Shown here piece by piece: positions 16,205 through 25,522 of a stretch of DNA of 64,000 nt (the stretch's first letter is position 1; each line of letters opens with the position of its first letter). The stretch covers positions 682,001 through 746,000 of the forward strand of contig NZ_FTNW01000001.1 of assembly GCF_900156545.1 (NCBI RefSeq). The letters run 5' to 3'. The notes under the pieces are model-generated. The model searched no databases. It saw only the letters and a program-made list of their open reading frames with translations, and was not told the DNA's origin. The stretch is from Aquipseudomonas alcaligenes (GTDB taxonomy: Bacteria; Pseudomonadota; Gammaproteobacteria; Pseudomonadales; Pseudomonadaceae). A program made the position numbers and the translations under genes.

Positions 16205-18825
16205 TGAGCAGCGCGATGAACACCCAGTACCGCAAGCACCTGGCCGGTACCTCGCTGGACTACTTCGACACCTGCGAGGCGGTCGATGCCATCGCCCCGG
16301 GCGCCTACGCCAAACTGCCGTACACGTCCCGTGTGCTGGCCGAGCAGCTGGTACGCCGCTGCGAGCCAGAGCTACTGACCGATGCGCTCAAGCAGCTGAT
16401 CGAGCGCAAGCGCGACCTCGACTTTCCCTGGTACCCGGCCCGCGTCGTGTGCCACGACATCCTCGGTCAGACCGCACTGGTGGACCTCGCCGGTCTGCGT
16501 GATGCGATTGCCGAGAAGGGCGGCGATCCGTCCAAGGTCAACCCGGTGGTGCCGACCCAACTGATCGTCGACCACTCCCTGGCCGTCGAATTCGGTGGTT
16601 TCGATCCGGATGCGTTCGAGAAGAACCGTGCCGTCGAAGAGCGCCGCAACGAGGACCGTTTCCACTTTATCGAGTGGACCAAGACCGCGTTCAAGAACGT
16701 CGATGTGATCCCGGCCGGCAACGGCATCATGCACCAGATCAACCTGGAGAAGATGAGTCCGGTGATCCAGGCGCGCGGCGGCGTGGCCTTCCCCGATACC
16801 TGCGTGGGCACCGACTCGCACACCCCGCACGTCGATGCGCTGGGCGTGATCGCCATCGGTGTCGGCGGCCTGGAAGCGGAAACCGTGATGCTCGGTCTGC
16901 CGTCGATGATGCGCCTGCCCGATATCGTCGGCGTCAAGCTGACCGGCAAGCGCCAGCCCGGTATCACCGCTACCGATATCGTGCTGGCCCTGACCGAGTT
17001 CCTGCGCAAGGAGCGCGTGGTCGGCGCCTATGTCGAGTTCTTCGGCGAGGGTGCGGACAGCCTGTCGATCGGCGACCGCGCCACCATCTCCAACATGTGC
17101 CCGGAGTACGGTGCCACGGCGGCGATGTTCTATATCGATCAGCAGACCATCGATTACCTCAAACTGACCGGGCGCGAGCCCGAGCAGGTGGCGCTGGTCG
17201 AGCAATACGCCAAGCTCACCGGCCTGTGGGCCGATGCGCTGGTCACCGCCGAGTACGAGCGGGTACTGAGCTTCGACCTGTCCACCGTCGTGCGCAACAT
17301 GGCCGGCCCGAGCAACCCGCACAAGCGCCTGCCGACCTCGGCGCTGCACGAGCGCGGCATTGCCGACGAAGCCAAGCTGGCCGCGGCCAAGGCCGAGGAA
17401 GCCGAAGGTCTGCTGCCCGATGGCGCGGTGATCATCGCCGCCATCACCAGCTGCACCAACACCTCGAACCCGCGCAACGTTGTGGCTGCAGGTCTGTTGG
17501 CGAAGAAGGCCAACGAGCTGGGCCTGGTGCGCAAGCCCTGGGTCAAGACCTCGTTCGCTCCGGGCTCCAAGGTTGCCAAGCTGTATCTGGAAGAGGCTGG
17601 TCTGCTGACCGAACTGGAAAAACTCGGCTTTGGCATCGTCGCTTACGCCTGCACCACCTGTAACGGCATGTCCGGAGCGCTGGACCCGGTGATCCAGCAG
17701 GAAATCATCGACCGCGACCTGTATGCGACTGCCGTACTCTCCGGCAACCGCAACTTTGACGGGCGTATCCACCCCTACGCCAAGCAGGCCTTCCTGGCTT
17801 CGCCGCCGCTGGTGGTGGCCTACGCCATTGCCGGTACCGTGCGCTTCGATATCGAGCAGGACGTACTGGGCGTTGATGCGAACGGCAAGCCGATCACCCT
17901 GAAGGACCTGTGGCCGAGCGACGAGGAGATCGACGCCATCGTCGCTGCCAGTGTGAAGCCGGAACAGTTCAAGCAGATCTACATCCCGATGTTCGATCTG
18001 GGCACAGTGCAGGAGGCCGAAAGTCCGCTGTACGACTGGCGTCCGATGTCCACCTACATCCGCCGTCCGCCGTACTGGGAAGGCGCGCTGGCAGGCGAAC
18101 GCACGCTCAAGGGCATGCTGCCGCTGGCGATCCTGCCGGACAACATCACCACCGACCACCTGTCGCCGTCCAATGCCATCCTGGCGGACTCGGCTGCCGG
18201 TGAGTACCTGGCGAAAATGGGCCTGCCGGAGGAGGACTTCAACTCCTACGCCACCCACCGCGGTGATCACCTGACTGCCCAGCGCGCCACCTTCGCCAAC
18301 CCGCAGCTGGTCAACGAAATGGCCGTGGTCGACGGTGTGGTGAAGAAGGGTTCGCTTGCGCGCGTGGAACCCGAGGGCAAGGTAATGCGCATGTGGGAAG
18401 CCATCGAAACCTACATGAACCGCAAGCAGAACCTGATCATCGTCGCCGGTGCTGATTACGGTCAGGGCAGCTCGCGTGACTGGGCTGCCAAGGGCGTGCG
18501 CCTGGCCGGCGTCGAAGTGATCGTGGCCGAAGGCTTCGAGCGCATCCACCGCACCAACCTGGTGGGCATGGGCGTGCTGCCGGTGGAGTTCAAGCCGGGT
18601 ACAACCCGCCTGACCCTCGGCCTCGACGGTACTGAGACCTATGACATCGAAGGCGATATCTCGCCGCGTTGCGATCTGACGCTGGTGGTCAATCGCCGCA
18701 ACGGCGAGGTGGTCAAGGTGCCGGTGACCTGCCGTCTGGACACTGCCGCTGAAGTCCACGTGTACAAGGCCGGTGGTGTGCTGCAGCGCTTCGCCCAGGA
18801 CTTCCTCGAGTCGTCCGCCGGCTGA
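16204..18825 (+). CDS. acnD: Fe/S-dependent 2-methylcitrate dehydratase AcnD
   Basis: An aconitase-family enzyme that dehydrates 2-methylcitrate, used instead of PrpD together with PrpF. The 873-residue protein retains the three [4Fe-4S] ligands: Cys417 in Ser-Cys-Thr-Asn-Thr-Ser and Cys483/Cys486 in Ala-Cys-Thr-Thr-Cys-Asn-Gly. The swivel domain carries Gln-Gly-Ser-Ser-Arg-Asp-Trp-Ala. Start at 16204 overlaps the prpC stop; an alternative ATG at 16219 is closer to the N-terminus I recall for homologues. Confidence 0.96.
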   Translation: MSSAMNTQYRKHLAGTSLDYFDTCEAVDAIAPGAYAKLPYTSRVLAEQLVRRCEPELLTDALKQLIERKRDLDFPWYPARVVCHDILGQTALVDLAGLRDAIAEKGGDPSKVNPVVPTQLIVDHSLAVEFGGFDPDAFEKNRAVEERRNEDRFHFIEWTKTAFKNVDVIPAGNGIMHQINLEKMSPVIQARGGVAFPDTCVGTDSHTPHVDALGVIAIGVGGLEAETVMLGLPSMMRLPDIVGVKLTGKRQPGITATDIVLALTEFLRKERVVGAYVEFFGEGADSLSIGDRATISNMCPEYGATAAMFYIDQQTIDYLKLTGREPEQVALVEQYAKLTGLWADALVTAEYERVLSFDLSTVVRNMAGPSNPHKRLPTSALHERGIADEAKLAAAKAEEAEGLLPDGAVIIAAITSCTNTSNPRNVVAAGLLAKKANELGLVRKPWVKTSFAPGSKVAKLYLEEAGLLTELEKLGFGIVAYACTTCNGMSGALDPVIQQEIIDRDLYATAVLSGNRNFDGRIHPYAKQAFLASPPLVVAYAIAGTVRFDIEQDVLGVDANGKPITLKDLWPSDEEIDAIVAASVKPEQFKQIYIPMFDLGTVQEAESPLYDWRPMSTYIRRPPYWEGALAGERTLKGMLPLAILPDNITTDHLSPSNAILADSAAGEYLAKMGLPEEDFNSYATHRGDHLTAQRATFANPQLVNEMAVVDGVVKKGSLARVEPEGKVMRMWEAIETYMNRKQNLIIVAGADYGQGSSRDWAAKGVRLAGVEVIVAEGFERIHRTNLVGMGVLPVEFKPGTTRLTLGLDGTETYDIEGDISPRCDLTLVVNRRNGEVVKVPVTCRLDTAAEVHVYKAGGVLQRFAQDFLESSAG

Positions 18826-18839
18826 GGCTGGCACTAACT

Positions 18840-18939
18840 CCCTCTCCCGCTGGGAGAGGGCTGGGGCGGCCGGCGTACCGGTGAGGGTGGCCAGCTCCCT
18901 CATCCGCCCTTCGGGCACCTTCTCCCAGAGGGAGAAGGG
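18840..18939. repeat. REP/BIME-like intergenic repeat between acnD and prpF
   Basis: About 100 bases with two hairpin units: CCCTCTCCC-gct-GGGAGAGGG (18840-18860) and CTTCTCCCagaGGGAGAAGG (18919-18938), plus a central GCCC-ttc-GGGC. This composition is typical of dispersed repeated palindromes I recall from many pseudomonad genomes. It can form strong mRNA structure inside the operon and may reduce prpF expression or protect upstream mRNA. Confidence 0.75.
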
Positions 18940-18965
18940 TATTAGAGGCCTTTCAGGATATTTCC

Positions 18966-20153
18966 ATGGCTCACGTACCTCAGATCAAAATTCCCGCCAC
19001 CTACATGCGTGGCGGTACCAGCAAGGGCGTGTTCTTCCGCCTGCAGGATTTGCCGGCGAACTGTCAGGTGCCGGGCGAGGCCCGTGACCGCCTGTTCATG
19101 CGGGTGATCGGCAGTCCCGATCCCTATGCGGCGCATATCGACGGCATGGGCGGCGCGACGTCCTCGACGTCCAAGTGCGTGATTTTGTCGAAAAGCAGCC
19201 AGCCGGAGCATGACGTCGATTACCTCTACGGTCAGGTCTCCATCGACAAGGCTTTCGTCGACTGGAGCGGCAACTGCGGCAACCTCTCCACCGCCGCCGG
19301 CGCCTTTGCCATTCATGCCGGGCTGGTCGATCCGGCGCGCATTCCGGACAACGGCGTGTGCGTGGTGCGTATCTGGCAGGCCAACATTCAGAAAACCATC
19401 ATCGCCCATGTGCCGGTGAGCAATGGCCAGGTGCAGGAAACCGGCGACTTCGAGCTGGACGGGGTGACCTTTCCGGCCGCCGAGATCGTGCTGGAGTTCC
19501 TCGATCCGTCCGATGATGGCGAGGAGGGCGGCTCGATGTTCCCTACCGGCAACCTAGTCGATGACCTGGAAGTGCCCGGCGTCGGCACCTTCAAGGCGAC
19601 CATGATCAGCGCCGGCATCCCCACCGTGTTCGTCAGTGCCGAGGACATTGGCTACCAGGGCACCGAACTGCGCGAGGCCATCAACGGCGATCCGGCGCAG
19701 TTGGCGCGCTTCGAGCAGATTCGCGTGGCCGGCGCCCTGCGCATGGGCCTGATCAAGACGGCCGAAGAGGCGTTGACCCGGCAGCACACGCCGAAGATCG
19801 CCTTTGTCAGCCCGCCCAAGTCCTACCAGGCCTCCAGCGGCAAGCAGATCGAGGCGGGCGAAGTGGACCTGCTGGTGCGCGCGCTGTCCATGGGCAAGCT
19901 GCATCACGCCATGATGGGCACCTGCGCGGTGGCTATCGGCACGGCGGCGGCTGTGCCAGGCACACTAGTCAATCTGGCGGCGGGTGGTCAGGAGCGTGAA
20001 GCGGTACGCTTCGGTCATCCGTCCGGCACCCTGCGGGTCGGTGCGCAGGCTGCGCTGGTAGATGGGCAGTGGGTGGTGACCAAGGCCATCATGTCGCGTT
20101 CGGCGCGCATCCTGATGGAAGGCTGGGTGCGGGTGCCGGGTGATGCGTTCTGA
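18966..20153 (+). CDS. prpF: 2-methylaconitate cis-trans isomerase PrpF
   Basis: Isomerises the AcnD product so that 2-methyl-cis-aconitate can be rehydrated. The 395-residue protein starts with the family signature Pro-Ala-Thr-Tyr-Met-Arg-Gly-Gly-Thr-Ser-Lys-Gly and later has Gly-Asn-Cys-Gly-Asn, both typical of PrpF in the diaminopimelate-epimerase fold. It is separated from acnD by the 100-base repeat and followed immediately by a terminator, so no prpD follows in this operon. Confidence 0.96.
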   Translation: MAHVPQIKIPATYMRGGTSKGVFFRLQDLPANCQVPGEARDRLFMRVIGSPDPYAAHIDGMGGATSSTSKCVILSKSSQPEHDVDYLYGQVSIDKAFVDWSGNCGNLSTAAGAFAIHAGLVDPARIPDNGVCVVRIWQANIQKTIIAHVPVSNGQVQETGDFELDGVTFPAAEIVLEFLDPSDDGEEGGSMFPTGNLVDDLEVPGVGTFKATMISAGIPTVFVSAEDIGYQGTELREAINGDPAQLARFEQIRVAGALRMGLIKTAEEALTRQHTPKIAFVSPPKSYQASSGKQIEAGEVDLLVRALSMGKLHHAMMGTCAVAIGTAAAVPGTLVNLAAGGQEREAVRFGHPSGTLRVGAQAALVDGQWVVTKAIMSRSARILMEGWVRVPGDAF

Positions 20154-20158
20154 TGCAT

Positions 20159-20190
20159 GAAAAAGCCCGGCACTGGGCCGGGCTTTTTGT
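20159..20190. terminator. Bidirectional terminator between prpF and ppsR
   Basis: GCCCGGC (20165-20171) pairs with GCCGGGC (20177-20183), with AAAA before and TTTTT after. Confidence 0.88.
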
Positions 20191-20205
20191 GGGGCAGCGC
20201 CGGTT

Positions 20206-21024
20206 TTACTTGAGCCGGCGTTCCACGCCTTTTTCCACCAGGATCTTGGCGGAGATCTCCTCCACCGAAAAATGGGTGGAGTTGATGAAGTTGATATTCT
20301 CGCGGCGCAACAGGTTTTCCACCTCGCGTACCTCGAATTCGCACTGCGCGTAGCTGGCGTAGCGGCTGTTGGGTTTGCGCTCGTGGCGAATGGCGGTGAG
20401 CCGGTCTGGGTCGATGGTCAGGCCGAACAGCTTGTGCTTGTAGGGCTTGAGCGCGGCGGGTAGTTGCAGGCGCTCCATGTCCTCTTCGGTCAGTGGGTAG
20501 TTGGCGGCGCGGATGCCGAATTGCATGGCCATGTAAAGGCAGGTGGGCGTCTTGCCGCAGCGCGACACCCCGACCAGGATCAGATCGGCCTTGTCGTAGT
20601 AATGGGTGCGGGCGCCGTCATCGTTGTCGAGGGCGAAGTTGACCGCCTCGATGCGTTCCATGTAGTTGCTGTTGCTGGCGATGGAATGCGACTTGCCAAC
20701 CGAATAGGAGGAATGCTCGCTGAGCTCAGCCTCCAGCGGTGCCAGGAAGGTCGAAAAGATGTCGATCATGAAGCCGTCGGACTGGGCCAGGACGTCGCGA
20801 ATCTCCTGGTTGACCACGGTGTCGAAGATGATCGGCCGAGCGCCGTCCTTCTCCGCAGCATGGTTGATTTGCTGTACCATGGCCCGCGCCTTGTCGACGC
20901 TGTCTATGTAGGGGCGTGTGAGCTTGGTGAAGCTGATGGCCTCGAATTGCGCCAGCAGGCTTTGCCCCAGAGTTTCCGCGGTGATGCCCGTGCCGTCGGA
21001 AATGAAGAATGCGGTGCGTTTCAT
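20206..21024 (-). CDS. ppsR: PEP synthase regulatory protein (kinase/pyrophosphorylase)
   Basis: Bifunctional enzyme of the DUF299 family that inactivates PEP synthase by ADP-dependent phosphorylation and reactivates it by phosphorolysis. The 272-residue protein has the P-loop Gly-Val-Ser-Arg-Cys-Gly-Lys-Thr at residues 152-159. It is divergent from its target ppsA across 155 bases, which supports the assignment. Confidence 0.95.
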   Translation of the reverse strand: MKRTAFFISDGTGITAETLGQSLLAQFEAISFTKLTRPYIDSVDKARAMVQQINHAAEKDGARPIIFDTVVNQEIRDVLAQSDGFMIDIFSTFLAPLEAELSEHSSYSVGKSHSIASNSNYMERIEAVNFALDNDDGARTHYYDKADLILVGVSRCGKTPTCLYMAMQFGIRAANYPLTEEDMERLQLPAALKPYKHKLFGLTIDPDRLTAIRHERKPNSRYASYAQCEFEVREVENLLRRENINFINSTHFSVEEISAKILVEKGVERRLK

Positions 21025-21038
21025 TGATGGCGGAGGCC

Positions 21039-21067
21039 TTAAGTCAGGAACGATTCTTGGCTATGAT
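21039..21067 (+). promoter_or_regulatory. Tentative ppsA promoter
   Basis: TTAAGT (21039-21044), 17-base spacer, TATGAT (21062-21067). The -10 is good and the -35 weak. It would leave a leader of about 105 bases before the TTG start. Confidence 0.35.
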
Positions 21068-21179
21068 AGGCCCCCTTTGCCGGGCCCGTACTGGTCGGCA
21101 TTGTGACTTATTTCCTTGAGGCAAAGCCAGGTAGCGGCGGCGCTGCACCGGCTCTGCCACGTACAGTGGAGAGTTCACC

Positions 21180-23552
21180 TTGGTAGAGTACGTCGTTTCC
21201 CTCGATAAGCTCGGCGTCCACGATGTGGAGCATGTAGGGGGCAAGAATGCATCCCTGGGCGAGATGATCAGCAACCTCGCCGGTGCAGGCGTATCGGTTC
21301 CCGGCGGCTTTGCCACTACCGCCCAGGCCTACCGTGACTTCCTCGAACAGAGCGGTCTGAACGACCGTATTCACGCCGCGCTCGACGCTCTCGATGTCGA
21401 CGATGTCAACGCCCTGGCCAAGACCGGCGCGCAGATTCGCCAGTGGGTGATGGACGCCGAGTTCCCCGAGCGTCTCGACCGTGAAATTCGCCAGGCCTTC
21501 GCCGAGATGGCTGCCGGCAACGACAACATGGCCGTCGCGGTGCGTTCCTCGGCGACCGCCGAAGACCTGCCGGATGCCTCCTTCGCTGGCCAGCAGGAGA
21601 CTTTCCTCAACATCCGTGGCGTGGACAACGTGATCCGTGCGGCCAAGGAAGTCTTCGCCTCCCTGTTCAACGACCGTGCCATCGCCTACCGCGTACACCA
21701 GGGCTTCGACCACAAGCTGGTTGCCCTGTCCGCCGGCGTGCAGCGCATGGTGCGTTCGGAAACCGGTACAGCCGGGGTGATGTTCACCCTGGACACTGAA
21801 TCCGGCTTCCGTGACGTGGTGTTCATCACCGGTGCCTACGGCCTCGGCGAGACCGTGGTGCAGGGTGCGGTGAACCCCGACGAGTTCTACGTGCACAAGC
21901 AGACACTGGAAGCCGGTCGCCCGGCCATCCTGCGCCGCAACCTGGGCAGCAAGGCGATCAAGATGGTCTACGGCGACGAGGCCAAGGCCGGTCGCTCGGT
22001 CAAGACCGTCGACGTCGACCGCGCCGACCGTGCGCGTTTCTGCATCACTGACGCCGAAGTCAGCGAGCTGGCCAAGCAGGCGCTGATCATCGAGAAACAC
22101 TACGGTCGCCCGATGGATATCGAGTGGGCGAAGGATGGCGATGACGGCAAGCTGTACATCGTGCAGGCCCGTCCGGAAACCGTGAAGAGCCGTGCCAGCG
22201 CCACCGTGATGGAGCGCTATCTGCTCAAGGAAAAGGGCAAGGTTCTGGTCGAAGGCCGTGCCATCGGTCAGCGCATCGGCGCAGGCCGCGTGCGGGTGAT
22301 CCACGACGTGTCCGAGATGGACAAGGTGCAGCCGGGCGACGTGCTGGTCTCCGACATGACCGACCCGGACTGGGAGCCGGTGATGAAGCGCGCCAGTGCC
22401 ATCGTTACCAACCGCGGCGGGCGTACCTGCCACGCGGCGATAATCGCTCGCGAACTGGGCATTCCGGCCGTGGTCGGCTGCGGCAACGCCACCCAGGTAC
22501 TGCAGGATGGCCAAGGTGTGACCGTGTCCTGCGCCGAGGGCGACACCGGCTTCATCTTCGAGGGTGAGCTGGGCTTCGATATCCGCAAGAACTCGGTCGA
22601 CGCCATGCCCGACCTGCCGTTCAAGATCATGATGAACGTCGGCAACCCCGACCGCGCCTTCGACTTTGCCCAGCTGCCTAACGAGGGCGTGGGCTTGGCC
22701 CGCCTGGAATTCATCATCAACCGCATGATCGGCGTGCACCCCAAGGCGCTGCTGAACTTCGCCGGCCTGCCGGCCGAGATCAAGGACAGCGTCGAGAAAC
22801 GCATCGCCGGCTACGACGACCCGGTCGGCTTCTACGTCGAGAAGCTGGTCGAGGGCATCAGCACCCTGGCCGCGGCCTTCTGGCCGAAGAAGGTCATCGT
22901 GCGCCTGTCGGACTTCAAGTCCAACGAATACGCCAACCTGATCGGCGGCAAGCTCTACGAGCCGGAAGAAGAGAACCCGATGCTCGGCTTCCGCGGCGCC
23001 TCGCGTTACATCAGCGAGAGCTTCCGTGACTGCTTCGAGCTGGAATGCCGTGCGCTGAAGAAGGTGCGCAACGAGATGGGCCTGACCAACGTCGAGATCA
23101 TGGTGCCCTTCGTGCGCACCCTGGGCGAGGCGTCGCAGGTGGTCGAGCTGCTCGCCAGCAATGGCCTGGCCCGTGGCCAGAACGGCCTGCGCGTCATCAT
23201 GATGTGCGAGCTGCCGTCCAACGCCCTGCTGGCCGACGAGTTCCTCGAGTTCTTCGACGGCTTCTCCATCGGCTCCAACGACCTTACCCAGCTGACTTTG
23301 GGCCTGGATCGTGACTCCGGCATCGTCGCGCACCTGTTCGACGAGCGTAATCCGGCGGTCAAGAAGCTGCTGAGCAACGCCATCCAGGCCTGTAACAAGG
23401 CTGGCAAGTACATCGGTATCTGCGGTCAGGGCCCTTCGGACCACCCGGATCTGGCGCGCTGGCTGATGGAGCAGGGCATCGAGAGCGTGTCGCTGAACCC
23501 AGACTCGGTGCTGGACACCTGGTTCTTCCTCGCCGAGGGCCAGCAAGGCTGA
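21180..23552 (+). CDS. ppsA: Phosphoenolpyruvate synthase
   Basis: Makes PEP from pyruvate and ATP for gluconeogenesis. The 790-residue protein has the N-terminal ATP-binding domain, the phosphohistidine domain with Gly-Gly-Arg-Thr-Cys-His (His418) and the C-terminal PEP-binding TIM barrel with Gly-Ser-Asn-Asp-Leu-Thr-Gln. The start codon is TTG: it is preceded by GGAGAG at good spacing, and the resulting Met-Val-Glu-Tyr-Val-Val-Ser matches the N-terminus I recall for Pseudomonas PpsA. Strong terminator downstream. Next to its regulator ppsR and, unusually, to a methylcitrate operon that also feeds pyruvate. Confidence 0.97.
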   Translation: MVEYVVSLDKLGVHDVEHVGGKNASLGEMISNLAGAGVSVPGGFATTAQAYRDFLEQSGLNDRIHAALDALDVDDVNALAKTGAQIRQWVMDAEFPERLDREIRQAFAEMAAGNDNMAVAVRSSATAEDLPDASFAGQQETFLNIRGVDNVIRAAKEVFASLFNDRAIAYRVHQGFDHKLVALSAGVQRMVRSETGTAGVMFTLDTESGFRDVVFITGAYGLGETVVQGAVNPDEFYVHKQTLEAGRPAILRRNLGSKAIKMVYGDEAKAGRSVKTVDVDRADRARFCITDAEVSELAKQALIIEKHYGRPMDIEWAKDGDDGKLYIVQARPETVKSRASATVMERYLLKEKGKVLVEGRAIGQRIGAGRVRVIHDVSEMDKVQPGDVLVSDMTDPDWEPVMKRASAIVTNRGGRTCHAAIIARELGIPAVVGCGNATQVLQDGQGVTVSCAEGDTGFIFEGELGFDIRKNSVDAMPDLPFKIMMNVGNPDRAFDFAQLPNEGVGLARLEFIINRMIGVHPKALLNFAGLPAEIKDSVEKRIAGYDDPVGFYVEKLVEGISTLAAAFWPKKVIVRLSDFKSNEYANLIGGKLYEPEEENPMLGFRGASRYISESFRDCFELECRALKKVRNEMGLTNVEIMVPFVRTLGEASQVVELLASNGLARGQNGLRVIMMCELPSNALLADEFLEFFDGFSIGSNDLTQLTLGLDRDSGIVAHLFDERNPAVKKLLSNAIQACNKAGKYIGICGQGPSDHPDLARWLMEQGIESVSLNPDSVLDTWFFLAEGQQG

Positions 23553-23572
23553 TAGTTGAATATCGCGGAAAG

Positions 23573-23596
23573 GGCGGGAGCGATCCCGCCTTTTTT
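23573..23596 (+). terminator. ppsA terminator
   Basis: GGCGGGA (23573-23579) pairs with TCCCGCC (23584-23590), followed by six T. Confidence 0.88.
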
Positions 23597-23657
23597 GTGA
23601 GCGGTGATCCATGCGGGATGCCTCGGGCATCCGATAAATCTGTGTGCAAGAAGCAGT

Positions 23658-24626
23658 ATGCAAAGCAGTAGTGAGTTGTTTCCCGTCGCCCTGGTCAGCG
23701 CCGAGTTGCGCGGTGATCTCAGCGAGGACGTCTATCGCCTGAAACCCGGCAATTCGCCGGATTTCACCGTCGAACTGGCCGTCACCCGTCTTGGCCTGGC
23801 CGGCCAGGAAAACCGTGGCGTGCCGGTTATCCTGTTGCACGGCAGCTTCTCCAATCGGCGCTTCTGGTACTCGCCGCGGGGCATCGGGCTCGGCCCGCAC
23901 CTGGCGCGTGCCGGCTTCGACGTGTGGATCGCCGAAATGCGTGGCCACGGTCTGTCGCCGCGCAACCAGGCCTACAAGCACAACAGCGTGGCGGACTATG
24001 CCCGCTACGACCTGCCCGCCATCGCCGCCTTCGTTCGCGAGCAGACCGCTCAGGCGCCGCACTGGGTTGGCCATTCGCTGGGTGGCACGACGCTGGCGGC
24101 TGCGCTGGGTGGCGGCTACCTGGGGGCCGAGGAGACTGCCTCTGCGGCGCTGTTCGGCACGCAGATCAGCCGTATCTACTGGCCGCTCAAGGTGCCGCCG
24201 GTGGAGTGGGGCAGTCGCCTGCTGCTCAAGGGCTTCCACCATATCTCCGGAGCACGCTTCAAGCGCGGTCCCGAGGATGAACCGATCGGCCTGGCACTGG
24301 AGAGCCTGCGCTGGCACCGGCTGTTCGGCCGCTTCGGCGACGCCGAGCGTGACTGGTGGGCCGGCATGGCCGATGTACAGCTGCCGCTGCTGGCGGTGAG
24401 CGCCGCCGGTGACCAGCAGGATCCCACCTGGGCCTGTCGCAAGCTTTACGAGCAGTTCATCGCGGCGCCGCGGCATTTCCTGCTGCTGGGCAAGAAGCAG
24501 GGCTTCAGCAGTGACTTCGGTCATGTCGAGATGCTGGTCAGCAAGGAGGCGCAGGGCGAAGTCTGGCCACTGGTCGAGCACTGGTTGCGGGAGCTGCAGC
24601 TGCCGCCTGAAAAGCAGCAGGATTGA
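23658..24626 (+). CDS. Alpha/beta hydrolase (probable esterase/lipase)
   Basis: A 322-residue alpha/beta hydrolase. The oxyanion region is Leu-Leu-His-Gly-Ser, the nucleophile elbow Gly-His-Ser-Leu-Gly-Gly, and a late Phe-Gly-His-Val-Glu provides the likely catalytic histidine; Asp in Ala-Gly-Asp-Gln is the probable acid. No signal peptide. I chose the ATG at 23658 (Met-Gln-Ser-Ser-Ser-Glu-Leu) over an in-frame ATG at 23604 that lies close to the ppsA terminator. Substrate unknown. The same neighbour follows ppsA in P. aeruginosa as recalled. Confidence 0.88.
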   Translation: MQSSSELFPVALVSAELRGDLSEDVYRLKPGNSPDFTVELAVTRLGLAGQENRGVPVILLHGSFSNRRFWYSPRGIGLGPHLARAGFDVWIAEMRGHGLSPRNQAYKHNSVADYARYDLPAIAAFVREQTAQAPHWVGHSLGGTTLAAALGGGYLGAEETASAALFGTQISRIYWPLKVPPVEWGSRLLLKGFHHISGARFKRGPEDEPIGLALESLRWHRLFGRFGDAERDWWAGMADVQLPLLAVSAAGDQQDPTWACRKLYEQFIAAPRHFLLLGKKQGFSSDFGHVEMLVSKEAQGEVWPLVEHWLRELQLPPEKQQD

Positions 24627-24691
24627 GGTTCCAAGCGCTCTGGCATGCGGCTAAGATGTGACGAAATTCGCCGAGCTGGTCACGATTAGTC

Positions 24692-24991
24692 ATGTTCGTA
24701 GCCTTGGAGCGCCTGATCAATCTGCAGGATGGCTATCGGTCCACATTTCGGGTCGCCGGCCTTGATCTTCTGTTGTTGGTGGTCGATGGTCGGCCATTGC
24801 TGCTGGAGAACCGCTGCCCACACCGCGATGCGCCGCTGCACAGCGCTTCGCTGAACGGCCAGGTACTGCGCTGCGCGCGCCATGGCATTGAGTTCGACCT
24901 GCGCAGCGGCGAACCGCTATCCGCCAGGTGCGCAGCACTGAAGATGTTCGCCCCGGCCTATGACGGCGACCGCATTGGTATCGATGTCTGA
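24692..24991 (+). CDS. Small Rieske [2Fe-2S] protein
   Basis: A stand-alone 99-residue Rieske domain. Both cluster motifs are complete: Cys-Pro-His-Arg-Asp-Ala-Pro-Leu and Cys-Ala-Arg-His-Gly-Ile-Glu-Phe. There is no signal peptide or transmembrane anchor, so it resembles soluble dioxygenase-type or nitrite-reductase-type ferredoxins. No partner reductase or oxygenase is adjacent. RraA follows 24 bases later, so they are probably cotranscribed. Confidence 0.85.
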   Translation: MFVALERLINLQDGYRSTFRVAGLDLLLLVVDGRPLLLENRCPHRDAPLHSASLNGQVLRCARHGIEFDLRSGEPLSARCAALKMFAPAYDGDRIGIDV

Positions 24992-25015
24992 GTCTCAACC
25001 CACAGGAGTTTTCCC

Positions 25016-25504
25016 ATGCAATACGTCACCCCCGATCTGTGCGACGCCTACCCCGAGCTGGTGCAGGTGGTCGAGCCGATGTTCGCCAACTTCGGCGGCC
25101 GCGACTCCTTCGGCGGCGAGATCGTCACCGTCAAGTGCCATGAGGACAACTCGCTGGTCAAATCCCAGGCCGACCAGCCGGGCAAAGGCAAGGTGCTGGT
25201 GGTCGATGGCGGCGGCTCGCTGCGCCGCGCGCTGCTGGGCGACATGATTGCCGAGAAGGCGGCGAAGAACGGCTGGGAAGGCATGGTGATCTATGGCTGC
25301 GTGCGCGACGTCGATGTGCTGGCGCAGACTGACCTGGGCGTACAGGCCCTGGCCAGCCACCCGATGAAGACCGACAAGCGCAATATTGGCGATCTCAATG
25401 TGGCTGTGACCTTCGGCGGCGTGACCTTCAAACCGGGCCACTACGTATATGCCGACAACAACGGCATCATCGTTTCCCCCGAGCCGCTGAAGATGCCGGA
25501 ATAA
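25016..25504 (+). CDS. rraA: RraA-family protein (RNase E inhibitor homologue)
   Basis: A 162-residue RraA/MenG-fold protein. Enterobacterial RraA binds RNase E and slows mRNA decay; some family members are instead 4-hydroxy-4-methyl-2-oxoglutarate aldolases. The [11 protein letters not shown] loop and Gly-Cys-Val-Arg-Asp are conserved. Both annotations remain possible from sequence alone. Preceded by AGGAG. Confidence 0.92.
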   Translation: MQYVTPDLCDAYPELVQVVEPMFANFGGRDSFGGEIVTVKCHEDNSLVKSQADQPGKGKVLVVDGGGSLRRALLGDMIAEKAAKNGWEGMVIYGCVRDVDVLAQTDLGVQALASHPMKTDKRNIGDLNVAVTFGGVTFKPGHYVYADNNGIIVSPEPLKMPE

Positions 25505-25522
25505 GGCCTGACGCACGCAAGG

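Noticed and set aside
16372-18918. An 848-residue open frame antisense to acnD
   Set aside because: Same codon-composition artefact; acnD on the other strand has all iron-sulfur ligands and family motifs.
21108-24581. A 1157-residue open frame antisense to ppsA and the hydrolase
   Set aside because: It is an uninterrupted frame caused by high third-position GC; the translation is rich in His, Gln, Arg and Gly with no family motifs, and it lies entirely over well-identified genes.
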